Shown here: positions 42,812 through 51,428 of the stretch, piece by piece
How the letters are laid out: every line of letters begins with the position of its first letter
How positions within the stretch are numbered: the first letter of the stretch is position 1
Assembly: GCA_963742715.1 (NCBI GenBank)
Contig: CAVUMR010000002.1
Coordinates: forward strand, 992,001 to 1,056,000
Direction of reading: 5' to 3'
Source of the DNA: CAVUMR01 sp963742715
GTDB taxonomy: Bacteria; Actinomycetota; Actinomycetes; Mycobacteriales; Micromonosporaceae
DNA: 64,000 nucleotides
Notes under the pieces: generated by a model
The model's database searches: none
Told to the model about the DNA's origin: nothing
The model's input: only the letters and a program-made list of their open reading frames with translations
Made by a program: the position numbers and the translations under genes

Positions 42812-44119
42812 TCATTTGACCCCGCCGGCGACGGTCTCGGCCAGCGCGGCCCGTACCGCGAACCCCTGCGAGCCGCGGGCCGCCTGCGGCCACAGCGCCG
42901 GCAGCTTGCTGCCGTGCGGCACGCTCACCACCCGCCAACCGGCCCGCAGCAACGCCAACGCGCTCCGCTCGTACGCCTGGTCGGCGGCGGCCCGCTGCGG
43001 CGGCGGCAGGTGCAGCCAACTGGTCGCGTCGAGCAGGAACCCCAGGCAGGTCGAGCCGGTGACCCGCAGCCCGGCGGCGATCTCCGCCTCGTCCGGGGTC
43101 AGCAGGCCGAACAGGCCGATCACCAGACCCCCGTCGGTCCGCTGCCGGACCCGCTGCACCAGCCGGCCGAGATCGCCGCGCTGGGTCATGGTGACCTCGG
43201 CGAGGTGGTCGAGCAGTTCGCCGACGTTGATGTCGACGCTGTCGCCGGTCGCCTCGATGTCGGCGCCAGCCTCGGTGACCAGGCGCAGCTTGTACCCGCC
43301 GTGCCGGAGGTGGACCGCGATGCTGGCCGCCGCCGACACCGCCCACTCGAAACTGGACGTCGGACCCTCGCCGCGATGGGCGACCCCGCGGGTGTCCAGC
43401 ACCACGGTCGCCCGGCTCTCCCAGGGCTGTTCCTCCCGGCGCACCATCAGCTCGCCCACCCGGGCGGTGGACCGCCAGTGCACCCGGCGCAGGTCGTCGC
43501 CGTGCCGGTACTCCCGGGTGGCGATGTCGTCCTCGCCGTGTACCGCCACCGACCGGGCCTTGCTCTCCCCGGCACCGATGTACTCACCGGCCAGGCGTAC
43601 CGGCTGCAGCGCCTCGACCTGCGGAATCACGGTGAGCCGGTCGGTCGACGGGAACCGTCGTACCAGCTCGCAGAGGCCGAACGGGTCGGTGATCCGGACC
43701 ACCAGCGGGCCGACCTCGTACCGGCCCCGCGCGTCGGCGCGGACCGTGTACGCGACCGAGCTGGCCTGGTGCGGCCCGAGCCGTTCGAGCACCAGCCGGG
43801 GCCGGCTGCCCAGCGCGTACGGCAGCCGGTCCTCCAGCAGCAGGGTGCCGGTCGGCAACCGGGACAGGTTCTGCAGCCGCAGCACCACCCGGGCAGTGGA
43901 ACCGACCGGGATCCGGCGCGGTTCCAGTACCCGGGAACAGGCCAGCTTGTACCGGGTGCGGCTCACCGCGGCGGCGGAGAGCAGCGGGAGCGCGGCCAGC
44001 AGTACCGCGACCCGGAGCAGGTCCTTCTCGGCGAGGATCAGCGCGGACAGGCCCGCGGCGGCGGCCGCGGCGAGGAAGCACCGGCCCCGCAGGGTCAGTC
44101 CGCGCAGGCCCTCGACCAC
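42812..44119 (-). CDS. DUF58 protein (vWA-like, MoxR partner)
   Basis: A 435-residue membrane-anchored protein with two N-terminal hydrophobic helices (CFLAAAAAAGLSALILA and VAVLLAALPLLSAAAV). The conserved DUF58 core is VGPLVVRITDPFGL followed by DDIATREYRHGDDLRRVHWRSTARVGELMVRREEQ and a von Willebrand A-like strand ATVVLDTRG. It works with MoxR ATPases in a chaperone-like system of unclear target. The GTG at 44119 is 1 nt after the moxR stop, so the two are translationally linked. Confidence 0.9.
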   Translation of the reverse strand: MVEGLRGLTLRGRCFLAAAAAAGLSALILAEKDLLRVAVLLAALPLLSAAAVSRTRYKLACSRVLEPRRIPVGSTARVVLRLQNLSRLPTGTLLLEDRLPYALGSRPRLVLERLGPHQASSVAYTVRADARGRYEVGPLVVRITDPFGLCELVRRFPSTDRLTVIPQVEALQPVRLAGEYIGAGESKARSVAVHGEDDIATREYRHGDDLRRVHWRSTARVGELMVRREEQPWESRATVVLDTRGVAHRGEGPTSSFEWAVSAAASIAVHLRHGGYKLRLVTEAGADIEATGDSVDINVGELLDHLAEVTMTQRGDLGRLVQRVRQRTDGGLVIGLFGLLTPDEAEIAAGLRVTGSTCLGFLLDATSWLHLPPPQRAAADQAYERSALALLRAGWRVVSVPHGSKLPALWPQAARGSQGFAVRAALAETVAGGVK

Positions 44120-44120
44120 G

Positions 44121-45125
44121 TCAGCGCCTCCAGTTGGCCGGGCGGTCACCCGGTACCGGCATGCGGTGCACCAGGTCGGCGACGATCGCGTCGGTGGTAC
44201 GCCGGGCCAGTTGCGCCTCCGCGGTGGGGATGATCCGGTGCGCCAGTACCGGCACCGCCAGCGCCTGCATGTCGTCCGGCAGTACGTGCTCGCGACCCTC
44301 CAGCGCGGCGACCGCGCGGGCGGTACGGACGAGCTGCAGGCCGGCCCGGGGGCTCGCGCCGAGGCGCAGGTCGGGCGCCTCCCGGCTGGCCGTGACCAGG
44401 TTGACCGCGTACTGCTTGATCGAGTCCGAGACGTGCACACCACGTACGGTGGCGATCAACCGGCGGATCGCGGCGGCGTCGGTGACCGGCCGGAGCTGGT
44501 CGAGCGGGTCGGACCCGCCGTGCGCGTCGAGCATCGCGAGTTCCGCGGCGGTGTCCGGATAACCCATCGCGATCCGGGCGGAGAACCGGTCCCGCTGCGC
44601 CTCGGGCAGGGGATAGGTGCCTTCCATCTCGATCGGGTTCTGGGTGGCGATCACCATGAACGGGATCTGCAGCTGATAGGTGATCCCGTCGACCGTGACC
44701 TGCCGCTCCTCCATACATTCCAGCAGCGCGGACTGCGTTTTCGGCGAGGCGCGGTTGATTTCGTCGCCGACCACCAGGTTCGCGAACACCGCGCCCGGCT
44801 TGAATTCGAAGTCGCGGTTTTCCTGGTTGTAGACGCTCACGCCGGTGACATCGCTGGGCAGCAGATCCGGGGTGAACTGGATACGGCGGACCGAACAGTC
44901 GAGTGACCGGGCCAGCGCTTTGGCCAGTTTCGTCTTACCGACGCCGGGCACGTCTTCGATCAGCAGGTGGCCCTCGGCCAGCAGTACGGCCAGAGCGAGT
45001 CGGACGATAGCGGTTTTGCCTTCGATGACTTGCTCGATGTTGGCGACGATCGCGTCGGTGGTGGTCTTGAGCTCGTCTCCCGACATCGGGGTACCGAGTT
45101 CATCCCACGTTCGTTGCGCGGTCAC
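44121..45125 (-). CDS. MoxR-family AAA+ ATPase
   Basis: A 334-residue AAA+ ATPase. Walker A is EDVPGVGKTKLAK and Walker B is LVVGDEINRASPKTQSALLECMEE, with the sensor region VIATQNPIEMEGTYPLPEAQRDRF. MoxR proteins are chaperone-like and pair with DUF58/vWA proteins. GTG 45125 has GGAGGAGG directly upstream and is chosen over longer in-frame starts that lie in non-conserved sequence. First gene of the operon; a TATAGC on the minus strand (45251-45246) may be its -10 box. Confidence 0.93.
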   Translation of the reverse strand: MTAQRTWDELGTPMSGDELKTTTDAIVANIEQVIEGKTAIVRLALAVLLAEGHLLIEDVPGVGKTKLAKALARSLDCSVRRIQFTPDLLPSDVTGVSVYNQENRDFEFKPGAVFANLVVGDEINRASPKTQSALLECMEERQVTVDGITYQLQIPFMVIATQNPIEMEGTYPLPEAQRDRFSARIAMGYPDTAAELAMLDAHGGSDPLDQLRPVTDAAAIRRLIATVRGVHVSDSIKQYAVNLVTASREAPDLRLGASPRAGLQLVRTARAVAALEGREHVLPDDMQALAVPVLAHRIIPTAEAQLARRTTDAIVADLVHRMPVPGDRPANWRR

Positions 45126-45449
45126 GGGCCTCCTCCTCGTCCGGGGTTGCCGCGGGGCATCTGATCGGCACACCCTCGTCGTCGCGGGAGACCCGGCTTC
45201 ATTCCGTGAGCCGCCTGCCCGCTCGGACCACCTGTATCTTCCCAGGCTATACACGCGCCCGCGGAACGCCGAGCGCGTCATCTTTCGACAACGGTTCGGT
45301 CACCCTAGGGGAACCTCGCGGTCGATTGTTCCCGCCTTACCCACGAATGACCGGGTCGGTGGGTTCAGCTCGACCGTGACGCGCCGGCACCGACCGGTGG
45401 AGATCGCCGGGCGGTGCCGACACACGTCGGGTACCCATTCCCCGCGCGG

Positions 45450-45455
45450 TACACT
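45450..45455 (+). promoter_or_regulatory. -10 box of the leuS attenuator transcript
   Basis: TACACT lies 7 nt before the GTG of the leader peptide, so the leader peptide mRNA would be leaderless. The 300 bp between moxR and this point shows no gene. Confidence 0.5.
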
Positions 45456-45462
45456 CCAGCCC

Positions 45463-45501
45463 GTGACCGGAGCCGGCCTGCTCCTTACCTGGCCGTGCTG
45501 A
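45463..45501 (+). CDS. Leucine-codon leader peptide upstream of leuS
   Basis: A 12-codon frame GTG...TGA encodes MTGAGLLLTWPC with three consecutive Leu codons, CTG CTC CTT (45478-45486), the last of which is rare in this DNA. Its stop codon lies in the 5' arm of a perfect 11-bp stem, and an intrinsic terminator follows. This is the layout of a ribosome-mediated attenuator responding to charged tRNA(Leu), fitting the downstream leucyl-tRNA synthetase gene. The start is inferred from the -10 box spacing; no ribosome-binding site precedes it. Confidence 0.68.
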   Translation: MTGAGLLLTWPC

Positions 45502-45579
45502 GATTTCCCGGTCCGGCCCATCGCCGGACCGCGGCGATTGGCCTCAGCACGGCGACCCCTCCTGCGTGAGGGGTTTTTT
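45492..45579 (+). promoter_or_regulatory. Attenuator structure with intrinsic terminator before leuS
   Basis: Three elements are visible. GCCGTGCTGAG (45492-45502) pairs perfectly with 45543-45553. Inside it CGGTCCGGC (45509-45517) pairs perfectly with 45523-45531. Directly after comes a terminator: ACCCCTC (45555-45561), a 6-nt loop, GAGGGGT (45568-45574) and a run of six T's ending at 45579. A ribosome that finishes the leader would cover the first arm; one stalled at the Leu codons would leave it mostly free. How the first two stems oppose the terminator is not clear from pairing alone. Confidence 0.7.
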
Positions 45580-45661
45580 CGTGCCCGGGCTCGGGCCGCC
45601 GGACGCGACCACCGGCAGCCCGCGGACAGGCGAACCAACACCAAGACGGGATGGACCTTCG

Positions 45662-48541
45662 ATGAGTGACACGGCGAGCGAGTCGGTCAACCGGGATGGT
45701 GTACCGCCGCACCGGTACACGGCCGAACTGGCGAACCGGATCGAGCACCGGTGGCAGGACCGGTGGTTGGCCGACGGCACGTTCCACGCGCCCAACCCGG
45801 CCGGGCCGCTCGCCGAGCCGCCGGACAGCCCGCGGGCCGAGCTCGCCCAGGCTCCCAAGTTGTACGTGATGGACATGTTTCCGTACCCGTCCGGCGCGGG
45901 CCTGCATGTCGGTCATCCGCTCGGCTACATCGCCACCGACTGCTACACCCGGTACAAGCGGATGACCGGGTACAACGTGCTGCACCCGATGGGTTTCGAC
46001 GCGTTCGGGCTGCCCGCCGAGCAGTACGCGGTACAGACCGGACAGCACCCGCGGACGACCACCGAGGCCAACGTCGAGCGGTACCGCACGCAGTTGCGCC
46101 GGCTGGGACTGGCGTACGACGAGCGGCGCAGCGTGGCGACCACCGACGTCGAGTTCTACCGCTGGACGCAGTGGATCTTCCTGCAGATCTTCAACTCGTG
46201 GTACGACCCGCGGCAGCGCAAGGCCCGCCCGATCGCCGAGCTGATCGCGGAGTACGAGTCGGGCGAGCGGTCGACCCCCGACGGCCGGAGCTGGGACGAG
46301 CTGGCCGAACTCGAGCGGCGGCAGCTCGTCGACGACCACCGGCTGGCGTACCGGTCGCAGGCGCCGGTCAACTGGTGCCCGGGGCTGGGCACGGTACTGG
46401 CCAACGAGGAGGTCACCGCCGAGGGCCGGTCCGAGCGCGGCAACTTCCGGGTGTTCCGGCGCCGGCTCACCCAGTGGATGATGCGGATCACCACGTACGC
46501 CGACCGGCTGCTCGAGGACCTGGACACCCTCGACTGGCCCGAGTCGATCAAGATCATGCAGCGGAACTGGATCGGCCGGTCCACCGGCGCGCACATCGAC
46601 TTCGGCGTGACCGGCTCGGAGGAGCGCATCCGGGTGTTCACCACCCGACCGGACACCCTGTTCGGCGCCACGTACATGGTGCTCGCGCCGGAGCACCCGC
46701 TGGTCGACGCGCTGGTGGCCGACGGCTGGCCGGCCGGTACCAAGGACGCCTGGACCGGTGGGCACGCCACCCCGGCCGAGGCGGTGGCTGGCTACCGGCG
46801 GGCGGCCGCGGTCAAGTCCGACATGGAGCGGCAGGAGAGCCGGGACAAGACCGGGGTGTTCACCGGCTCGTACGCCCGCAACCCGGCCACCGGCGCGGAC
46901 ATCCCGATCTTCATCGCCGACTACGTACTGCTCGGCTACGGCACCGGCGCGATCATGGCGGTACCCGGCCAGGACGAGCGGGACTGGGAGTTCGCCGAGG
47001 TCTTCGACCTGCCGATCGTCCGTACCGTGCGGCCGACCGCCGACTTCGACGGCAAGGCGTACCTCGGTGACGGCCCGGCGATCAACTCGGCCAACGCCGA
47101 GCTGTCCCTGGACGGGATGGGGGTGGCCGAGGCCAAGCAGTCGATGATCGACTGGCTGGAGCGCACCGGGTGCGGCTCCGCGGCGGTCACCTACCGGCTG
47201 CGGGACTGGCTGTTCAGCCGGCAGCGGTACTGGGGCGAGCCGTTCCCGATCGTGTACGACTCGACCGGACTGCCGGTCGCGCTGCCCGAGCACATGCTGC
47301 CGGTCGAGCTGCCCGAGATCGACGACTTCTCGCCGAAGCTGTTCGACCCCGACGACGAGCACTCCAGCCCGGAGCCGCCGCTGGAGCGCGCCACCGACTG
47401 GGTCGAGGTCGAGCTGGACCTGGGTGACGGGCCGCGCAAGTACCACCGGGAGACCAACACGATGCCGCAGTGGGCCGGCTCGTGCTGGTACGAGCTGCGC
47501 TACCTCGACCCGACCAACTCCGAGCGGTTCGTGGACCCGGCGAACGAGCGGTACTGGATGGGCCCGCGCGCCGAGGGTCGCGACGGCCGGCCCGATCCGG
47601 GCGGCGCCGACTTCTACATCGGTGGCGTCGAGCACGCCGTGCTGCACCTGTTGTACGCCCGGTTCTGGCACAAGGTGCTGTACGACCTCGGCCACCTGTC
47701 CAGCTTCGAGCCGTTCCGGAAGCTGTTCAACCAGGGGTACATCCAGGCGTACGCGTACACCGACGCGCGGGGCGCCTACGTACCGGCCGAGGAGGTCACA
47801 GAGGAGAACGGCCGGTACCTGTGGAAGGGCCAGGAGGTGCGGCGCGAGTACGGGAAGATGGGCAAGTCGCTGCGCAACGTGGTCACTCCGGACGAGATGT
47901 GCGCGGCGTACGGCGCGGACACCTTCCGGGTGTACGAGATGTCGATGGGTCCGCTGGACGTGTCGCGGCCGTGGGAGACCCGTGCGGTGGTCGGCTCGTT
48001 CCGGTTCCTGCAGCGGGTGTGGCGGGCGGTCGTGGACGAGCAGACCGGTCAGAGCCGGGTGGTCGACACCCCGGCCGACGAGGACACCCGGCGGCTGTTG
48101 CACCGGGTCATCGACGGCGTCCGCGGCGACATGGACGGCCTGCGGTTCAACACCGCGATCGCCAAGCTGATCGAGCTGACCAACCGGCTCACCGCGATCG
48201 GGCAGACGCCGCGGGAGGTGGCCGAGCCGCTGGTGCTGATGCTCGCGGCGTTCGCACCGCACGTCGCGGAGGAGATGTGGGGAGTGCTCGGGCACACCGG
48301 CTCGCTGGCGCACCACCCGTTCCCGGTCGCCGATCCGGAGCTGCTGCGCGGCGAGACCGTGGTGTACCCGGTGCAGATCAACGGCAAGGTGCGCAGTCGG
48401 CTGGAGCTGCCCGCCGAGGTCGGCGAGGAGGACATCCGTACCGCCGCGCTGGCCGACGAGAAGGTGCTCGCGTTCCTGGAGGGGCGGGAGCCGCGCAAGG
48501 TGATCGTGGTGCCCGGCCGGCTGGTGAGCATCGTCGGCTGA
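45662..48541 (+). CDS. leuS: Leucyl-tRNA synthetase
   Basis: A 959-residue class I aminoacyl-tRNA synthetase that charges tRNA(Leu). The HIGH motif is HVGH at 82-85 in PYPSGAGLHVGHPLGY, and KMSKS is KMGKS at 732-736. The editing CP1 domain contains FTTRPDTLFGATYMVLAPEH, and the C-terminal domain ends in the short beta-rich VYPVQINGKVRSRLELP module. It carries a two-segment insertion typical of actinobacterial LeuS. The ATG at 45662 gives the expected N-terminus before YTAELANRIEHRWQDRW. It is preceded by a leader peptide and terminator (attenuation) and followed by a strong hairpin terminator. Confidence 0.97.
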   Translation: MSDTASESVNRDGVPPHRYTAELANRIEHRWQDRWLADGTFHAPNPAGPLAEPPDSPRAELAQAPKLYVMDMFPYPSGAGLHVGHPLGYIATDCYTRYKRMTGYNVLHPMGFDAFGLPAEQYAVQTGQHPRTTTEANVERYRTQLRRLGLAYDERRSVATTDVEFYRWTQWIFLQIFNSWYDPRQRKARPIAELIAEYESGERSTPDGRSWDELAELERRQLVDDHRLAYRSQAPVNWCPGLGTVLANEEVTAEGRSERGNFRVFRRRLTQWMMRITTYADRLLEDLDTLDWPESIKIMQRNWIGRSTGAHIDFGVTGSEERIRVFTTRPDTLFGATYMVLAPEHPLVDALVADGWPAGTKDAWTGGHATPAEAVAGYRRAAAVKSDMERQESRDKTGVFTGSYARNPATGADIPIFIADYVLLGYGTGAIMAVPGQDERDWEFAEVFDLPIVRTVRPTADFDGKAYLGDGPAINSANAELSLDGMGVAEAKQSMIDWLERTGCGSAAVTYRLRDWLFSRQRYWGEPFPIVYDSTGLPVALPEHMLPVELPEIDDFSPKLFDPDDEHSSPEPPLERATDWVEVELDLGDGPRKYHRETNTMPQWAGSCWYELRYLDPTNSERFVDPANERYWMGPRAEGRDGRPDPGGADFYIGGVEHAVLHLLYARFWHKVLYDLGHLSSFEPFRKLFNQGYIQAYAYTDARGAYVPAEEVTEENGRYLWKGQEVRREYGKMGKSLRNVVTPDEMCAAYGADTFRVYEMSMGPLDVSRPWETRAVVGSFRFLQRVWRAVVDEQTGQSRVVDTPADEDTRRLLHRVIDGVRGDMDGLRFNTAIAKLIELTNRLTAIGQTPREVAEPLVLMLAAFAPHVAEEMWGVLGHTGSLAHHPFPVADPELLRGETVVYPVQINGKVRSRLELPAEVGEEDIRTAALADEKVLAFLEGREPRKVIVVPGRLVSIVG

Positions 48542-48558
48542 GCCGAGCCGGATGGCAG

Positions 48559-48589
48559 GCCCCGTGGGCGGTTCAGCCGCCCACGGGGC
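48559..48589. terminator. Bidirectional hairpin terminator after leuS
   Basis: GCCCCGTGGGCGG (48559-48571) pairs perfectly over 13 bp with 48577-48589, with a 5-nt loop. It separates leuS from the convergent gatD gene; there is no T-tract. Confidence 0.85.
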
Positions 48590-48595
48590 AGCACG

Positions 48596-49297
48596 TCAGG
48601 GGAGTACCGCGGCCAGCCGCTCGCCGCGCAGCTTGGTCGGCCACTCGTCGTCCAGCGGCGGCAGCTCGCCGGCGACCCAGCCGAGTACCAGATCGGCCAG
48701 CGCCGGATTGCGCGCCAGCGCCGGTCCGTGCAGGTAGGTGCCCACCACCTTGCCGGACCAGGCGCCCTCGGTCTGGCCGTCGTTGCCGATCCCGACCGTG
48801 ACCCGGGCCAGCGGGCGCGCCTGCGGCCCGAGGTGGGTACGGCCGCCGTGGTTCTCGAAGCCGGTAAGGGTGGGCAGGCCGAGCTCGGGGTCCACGTCGC
48901 CGGCGAGCTCGCCCACCGCGCGGGTCTCGCCGCGGTCGCTGGTGAGGTCGAGCAGCCCGGCGCCGGCCACCTGGGTACCGCCGGTCTCGAAGTGCTCGCC
49001 GACAAGCTGGTAACCGGCGCAGACCGCGAGCACCGCCGCGCCGTGCTCGACCGCCCGGTTCATCCCGCCGTCCGCGCGCATCCGCTGCGCGGCCAGGGTC
49101 TGCGGCCGGTCCTCGCCACCGCCGACCAGGTAGATGTCGGCACTGTCCGGCAGCGGCTCGTCGTACGGCACGGCCAGGGTTTCCACGTCGATGCCGCGGC
49201 GCTGGGCCCGGCTGGCCAGGATCAGCAGGTTGCCCCGGTCGCCGTACGTCGACAGCAGGTCCGGGTACACCCACACGATCCGCAGTTGGCTGGTCAT
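48596..49297 (-). CDS. gatD: GatD, glutamine amidotransferase of lipid II isoglutaminyl synthase
   Basis: Supplies ammonia from glutamine to MurT for amidating D-Glu of the peptidoglycan stem. The 233-residue protein is a class I (CobB/CobQ-like) amidotransferase with catalytic Cys93 in AVCAGYQL and His190 in GTYLHGP, preceded by YLVGGGEDRPQ. The ATG at 49297 has AAGGAG upstream; the longer frame is not conserved. It follows murT by 31 bp on the same strand, the usual murT-gatD pair. Confidence 0.93.
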   Translation of the reverse strand: MTSQLRIVWVYPDLLSTYGDRGNLLILASRAQRRGIDVETLAVPYDEPLPDSADIYLVGGGEDRPQTLAAQRMRADGGMNRAVEHGAAVLAVCAGYQLVGEHFETGGTQVAGAGLLDLTSDRGETRAVGELAGDVDPELGLPTLTGFENHGGRTHLGPQARPLARVTVGIGNDGQTEGAWSGKVVGTYLHGPALARNPALADLVLGWVAGELPPLDDEWPTKLRGERLAAVLP

Positions 49298-49328
49298 GTC
49301 GGTGCGACTCCTTGTCAGTCCGCTGGCC

Positions 49329-50552
49329 CTAGTTGGCCCGGCCGAGCTCAGCCCGGATGTCCTGGAACGCCGTGTAGTTGGCGATGACCTCGAGCGGCCC
49401 CGGTGGGACGGCGCGCAGAGCCTCGGGGAACGACCGGACCACCTCGAACGGCACCTCGTTGACCTCCAGCCGTACCGCCAGGTCGTACGCCCGGTCGCCG
49501 CTGACCAGCACCCGGCGGCCGCGTACGGGGGAGTAGTCGACGTCCCACAGCCAGGAGGTGTCGAGCCCGTCGACCTCCCGGGCGTTGATGGACAGCAGTA
49601 CCGGCGGTGCCGGGTTGCCGCTGCCGAGCATGTCGAAGGCCTCCAGCCAACCGGCCGGGTTCTTGGCCAGCAGCAGCCGCAGCGTCCGGCCGTCCCGTTC
49701 GACACTGGCGTACCGGCCGGCGATCGAGCGCACCTCGGTCAACCGCGGCAGCGCCTGCTCGATCGGTACCCCGAAAAGAGAGACGACGGCGAGTGCGGTG
49801 GCCGCGTTGGCCCGGTTGACCCGGCCCGGGAGCTGCAGTTCGACCTCGTGGCGTCCGGACGGTCCGATCACGGTGCCGGCCTCGTCCAGCCACCAGTCCG
49901 GCTCCGGCCGGCGCAGCTCGCAGTTCGGGCAGGACCACTGCGCGTCGTCCCGCTTGAGGTGCGCGCCGCACTGCGGGCAGCACCAGGAGTCCTCCTGCCA
50001 GCGCTGGCCGGCGGCCACCCAGGTGACCTCCTTCGCCGCGCTCGCCGCCCAGGTGACCAGCGGATCGTCCGCGTTGGCCACCACGTGCGCGTCGGAGTTG
50101 GCCAGGATCTCCCGCCACCGGTCGGCCAGCATGCCCACCTCGAGGGCCCGGTCGAGCTGGTCCCGGCTGAGGTTGAGCAGCGCGACGACCCGGGCGTCGG
50201 TTTCTCCGAGCACGGTGCGCAGGTAGTGCTCGTCGACTTCGAGCACCGCGTACCGGGCGCGCGGCGACTGGGCGAGCGCGGTGGTATGACCGGTCGGCAT
50301 GTTGGCGCCGAAGCTGTTCGTGGCCACGTCGCCGAGTGCGCCCAACGCGGCCGAGATCAGCCGGGTGGTGGTGGTCTTCCCGTTGGTACCGGAGACCAGC
50401 GCGACCTCACGGTCGCGGGCGAGTAGGGCGAGCAGCCGGGGCTCGACGGCGAGACCGATCCGGCCGCCGATCACCGAACCGTCGCCGCGCCCGGTCATCC
50501 GGGACACCTTGGCGGCGGTGCGAAGCAGTGCCGTGGCGAGCTGGGCACGCAC
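49329..50552 (-). CDS. murT: MurT, Mur ligase-like subunit of lipid II isoglutaminyl synthase
   Basis: ATP-dependent subunit that activates the alpha-carboxyl of D-Glu in lipid II for amidation. The 407-residue protein has the Mur ligase P-loop GTNGKTTT at 55-62, LNLSRDQLDR, and a family-specific zinc-ribbon insertion with CPQC (Cys192, Cys195) and CPNC (Cys208, Cys211). The C-terminal DUF1727 domain (VEVERDGRTL-like to IANYTAFQDI) contacts GatD. Start is GTG 50552 with GAGGAC upstream. Amidation is needed for efficient cross-linking by transpeptidases. Confidence 0.94.
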   Translation of the reverse strand: MRAQLATALLRTAAKVSRMTGRGDGSVIGGRIGLAVEPRLLALLARDREVALVSGTNGKTTTTRLISAALGALGDVATNSFGANMPTGHTTALAQSPRARYAVLEVDEHYLRTVLGETDARVVALLNLSRDQLDRALEVGMLADRWREILANSDAHVVANADDPLVTWAASAAKEVTWVAAGQRWQEDSWCCPQCGAHLKRDDAQWSCPNCELRRPEPDWWLDEAGTVIGPSGRHEVELQLPGRVNRANAATALAVVSLFGVPIEQALPRLTEVRSIAGRYASVERDGRTLRLLLAKNPAGWLEAFDMLGSGNPAPPVLLSINAREVDGLDTSWLWDVDYSPVRGRRVLVSGDRAYDLAVRLEVNEVPFEVVRSFPEALRAVPPGPLEVIANYTAFQDIRAELGRAN

Positions 50553-50582
50553 GGGTCGTCCTCGCCTCCATACCTAGAAGAG

Positions 50583-50650
50583 GGAACAAACAGAAGAAGG
50601 AACAGACAGAAGAAGGAAGAACGGTGGCTCAAGGAAGAACGGTGGCTCGA
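50583..50650. repeat. Two adjacent purine-rich tandem duplications
   Basis: GGAACAAACAGAAGAA/GGAACAGACAGAAGAA (50583-50614, 16 bp each) is followed by two 18-bp copies of GGAAGAACGGTGGCTCAA/GA (50615-50650). The run is strongly purine-rich and AT-rich compared with its surroundings, in the 450-bp divergent gap between murT and mraZ. I see no other gene in 50553-50907. Confidence 0.88.
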
Positions 50651-50907
50651 CGAAGTCTGGCACAGCGGTCGGCGTGGTCCGCCGAGGCGGGTGTACGTCC
50701 TCCACTTCACTCCACCGCTCCGGAACCGGTCCGCTGAGCGGCCGATTCTGGCTGTCCCGGGCCGCACAGGAACGGACTTTTCCTGACGCGCCGGGGCGAA
50801 CGGCCATTCTTGTCGGCTAGCCGACCGCGCTCCCGCCTCCACTCCGTCCCACCCCTCTGACCTGGGCAATCACCAAACACCGCAGGTCAGCGGAGGCTGG
50901 TTCGGCG

Positions 50908-50949
50908 TTGACGGTGGAGGAAAGTGGAGTACAGTGGGGGCCGATGGAG
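50908..50949 (+). promoter_or_regulatory. mraZ promoter with MraZ-type direct repeats
   Basis: TTGACG (50908-50913), a 16-bp spacer and TACAGT (50930-50935) make a near-consensus promoter. Overlapping it are repeats at exact 10-bp spacing: GTGGAG at 50914 and 50924, GTGGGG at 50934 and ATGGAG at 50944. That is TGGRG plus 5-bp spacers, the pattern of MraZ binding sites in other bacteria, so MraZ probably represses its own cluster. Confidence 0.85.
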
Positions 50950-50999
50950 ATCCAGACCACAACTGGGTCCCATCGGCTCCGGGGGAAGGGGGCGGGGAG

Positions 51000-51428
51000 A
51001 TGTTCCTCGGCACCCATACCCCTCGGCTGGATGACAAAGGCCGGCTGATCCTGCCGGCGAAGTTCCGGGACGACCTGGCGGAGGGCCTAGTGATCACGAA
51101 AGGGCAGGAGCGCTGCCTGTACGTGTTCCCGATGGCCGAGTTCCGTCGCATCGCCGAGCAGTTGCAGGCCACACCGGTGACGCACAAGGCCGCCCGGGCG
51201 TACAGCCGGGTCTTCTTCGCCAGCGCGTTCGATCAGATGCCGGACAAGCAAGGCCGGATCACCATTCCGCCGGCACTGCGGGAGTACGCGGGGCTCAACC
51301 GCGATTGCGCCGTGATTGGCGCGAGCACCCGTGTCGAGGTCTGGGACGCGCAGGCGTGGGAGAGCTACCTGGCTGACAGCGAGGACTCCTTCTCGGACAT
51401 CGAGGAGGGGGTACTACCCGGCATTTAG
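51000..51428 (+). CDS. mraZ: Transcriptional regulator MraZ
   Basis: A 142-residue protein with two tandem SpoVT/AbrB-like domains. The first has DDKGRLILPAKFRDDL and the second DKQGRITIPPALREYAGL, each with the conserved DxxGR core. MraZ forms a ring and binds repeated TGGG-like boxes in its own promoter, repressing the dcw cluster. The ATG at 51000 gives the standard MFLGTHTPRLDDKGR start and has a GGGGCGGGGAG stretch just upstream. First gene of the division and cell-wall cluster. Confidence 0.96.
   Translation: MFLGTHTPRLDDKGRLILPAKFRDDLAEGLVITKGQERCLYVFPMAEFRRIAEQLQATPVTHKAARAYSRVFFASAFDQMPDKQGRITIPPALREYAGLNRDCAVIGASTRVEVWDAQAWESYLADSEDSFSDIEEGVLPGI

Noticed and set aside
45463..45579. 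T-box riboswitch upstream of leuS
   Set aside because: A GGACCGCG string resembles part of the T-box antiterminator motif, but the UGGN tRNA-end-binding bases are absent and there is no room for a stem I with specifier loop after the likely start site. The Leu-codon leader peptide explains the region better.
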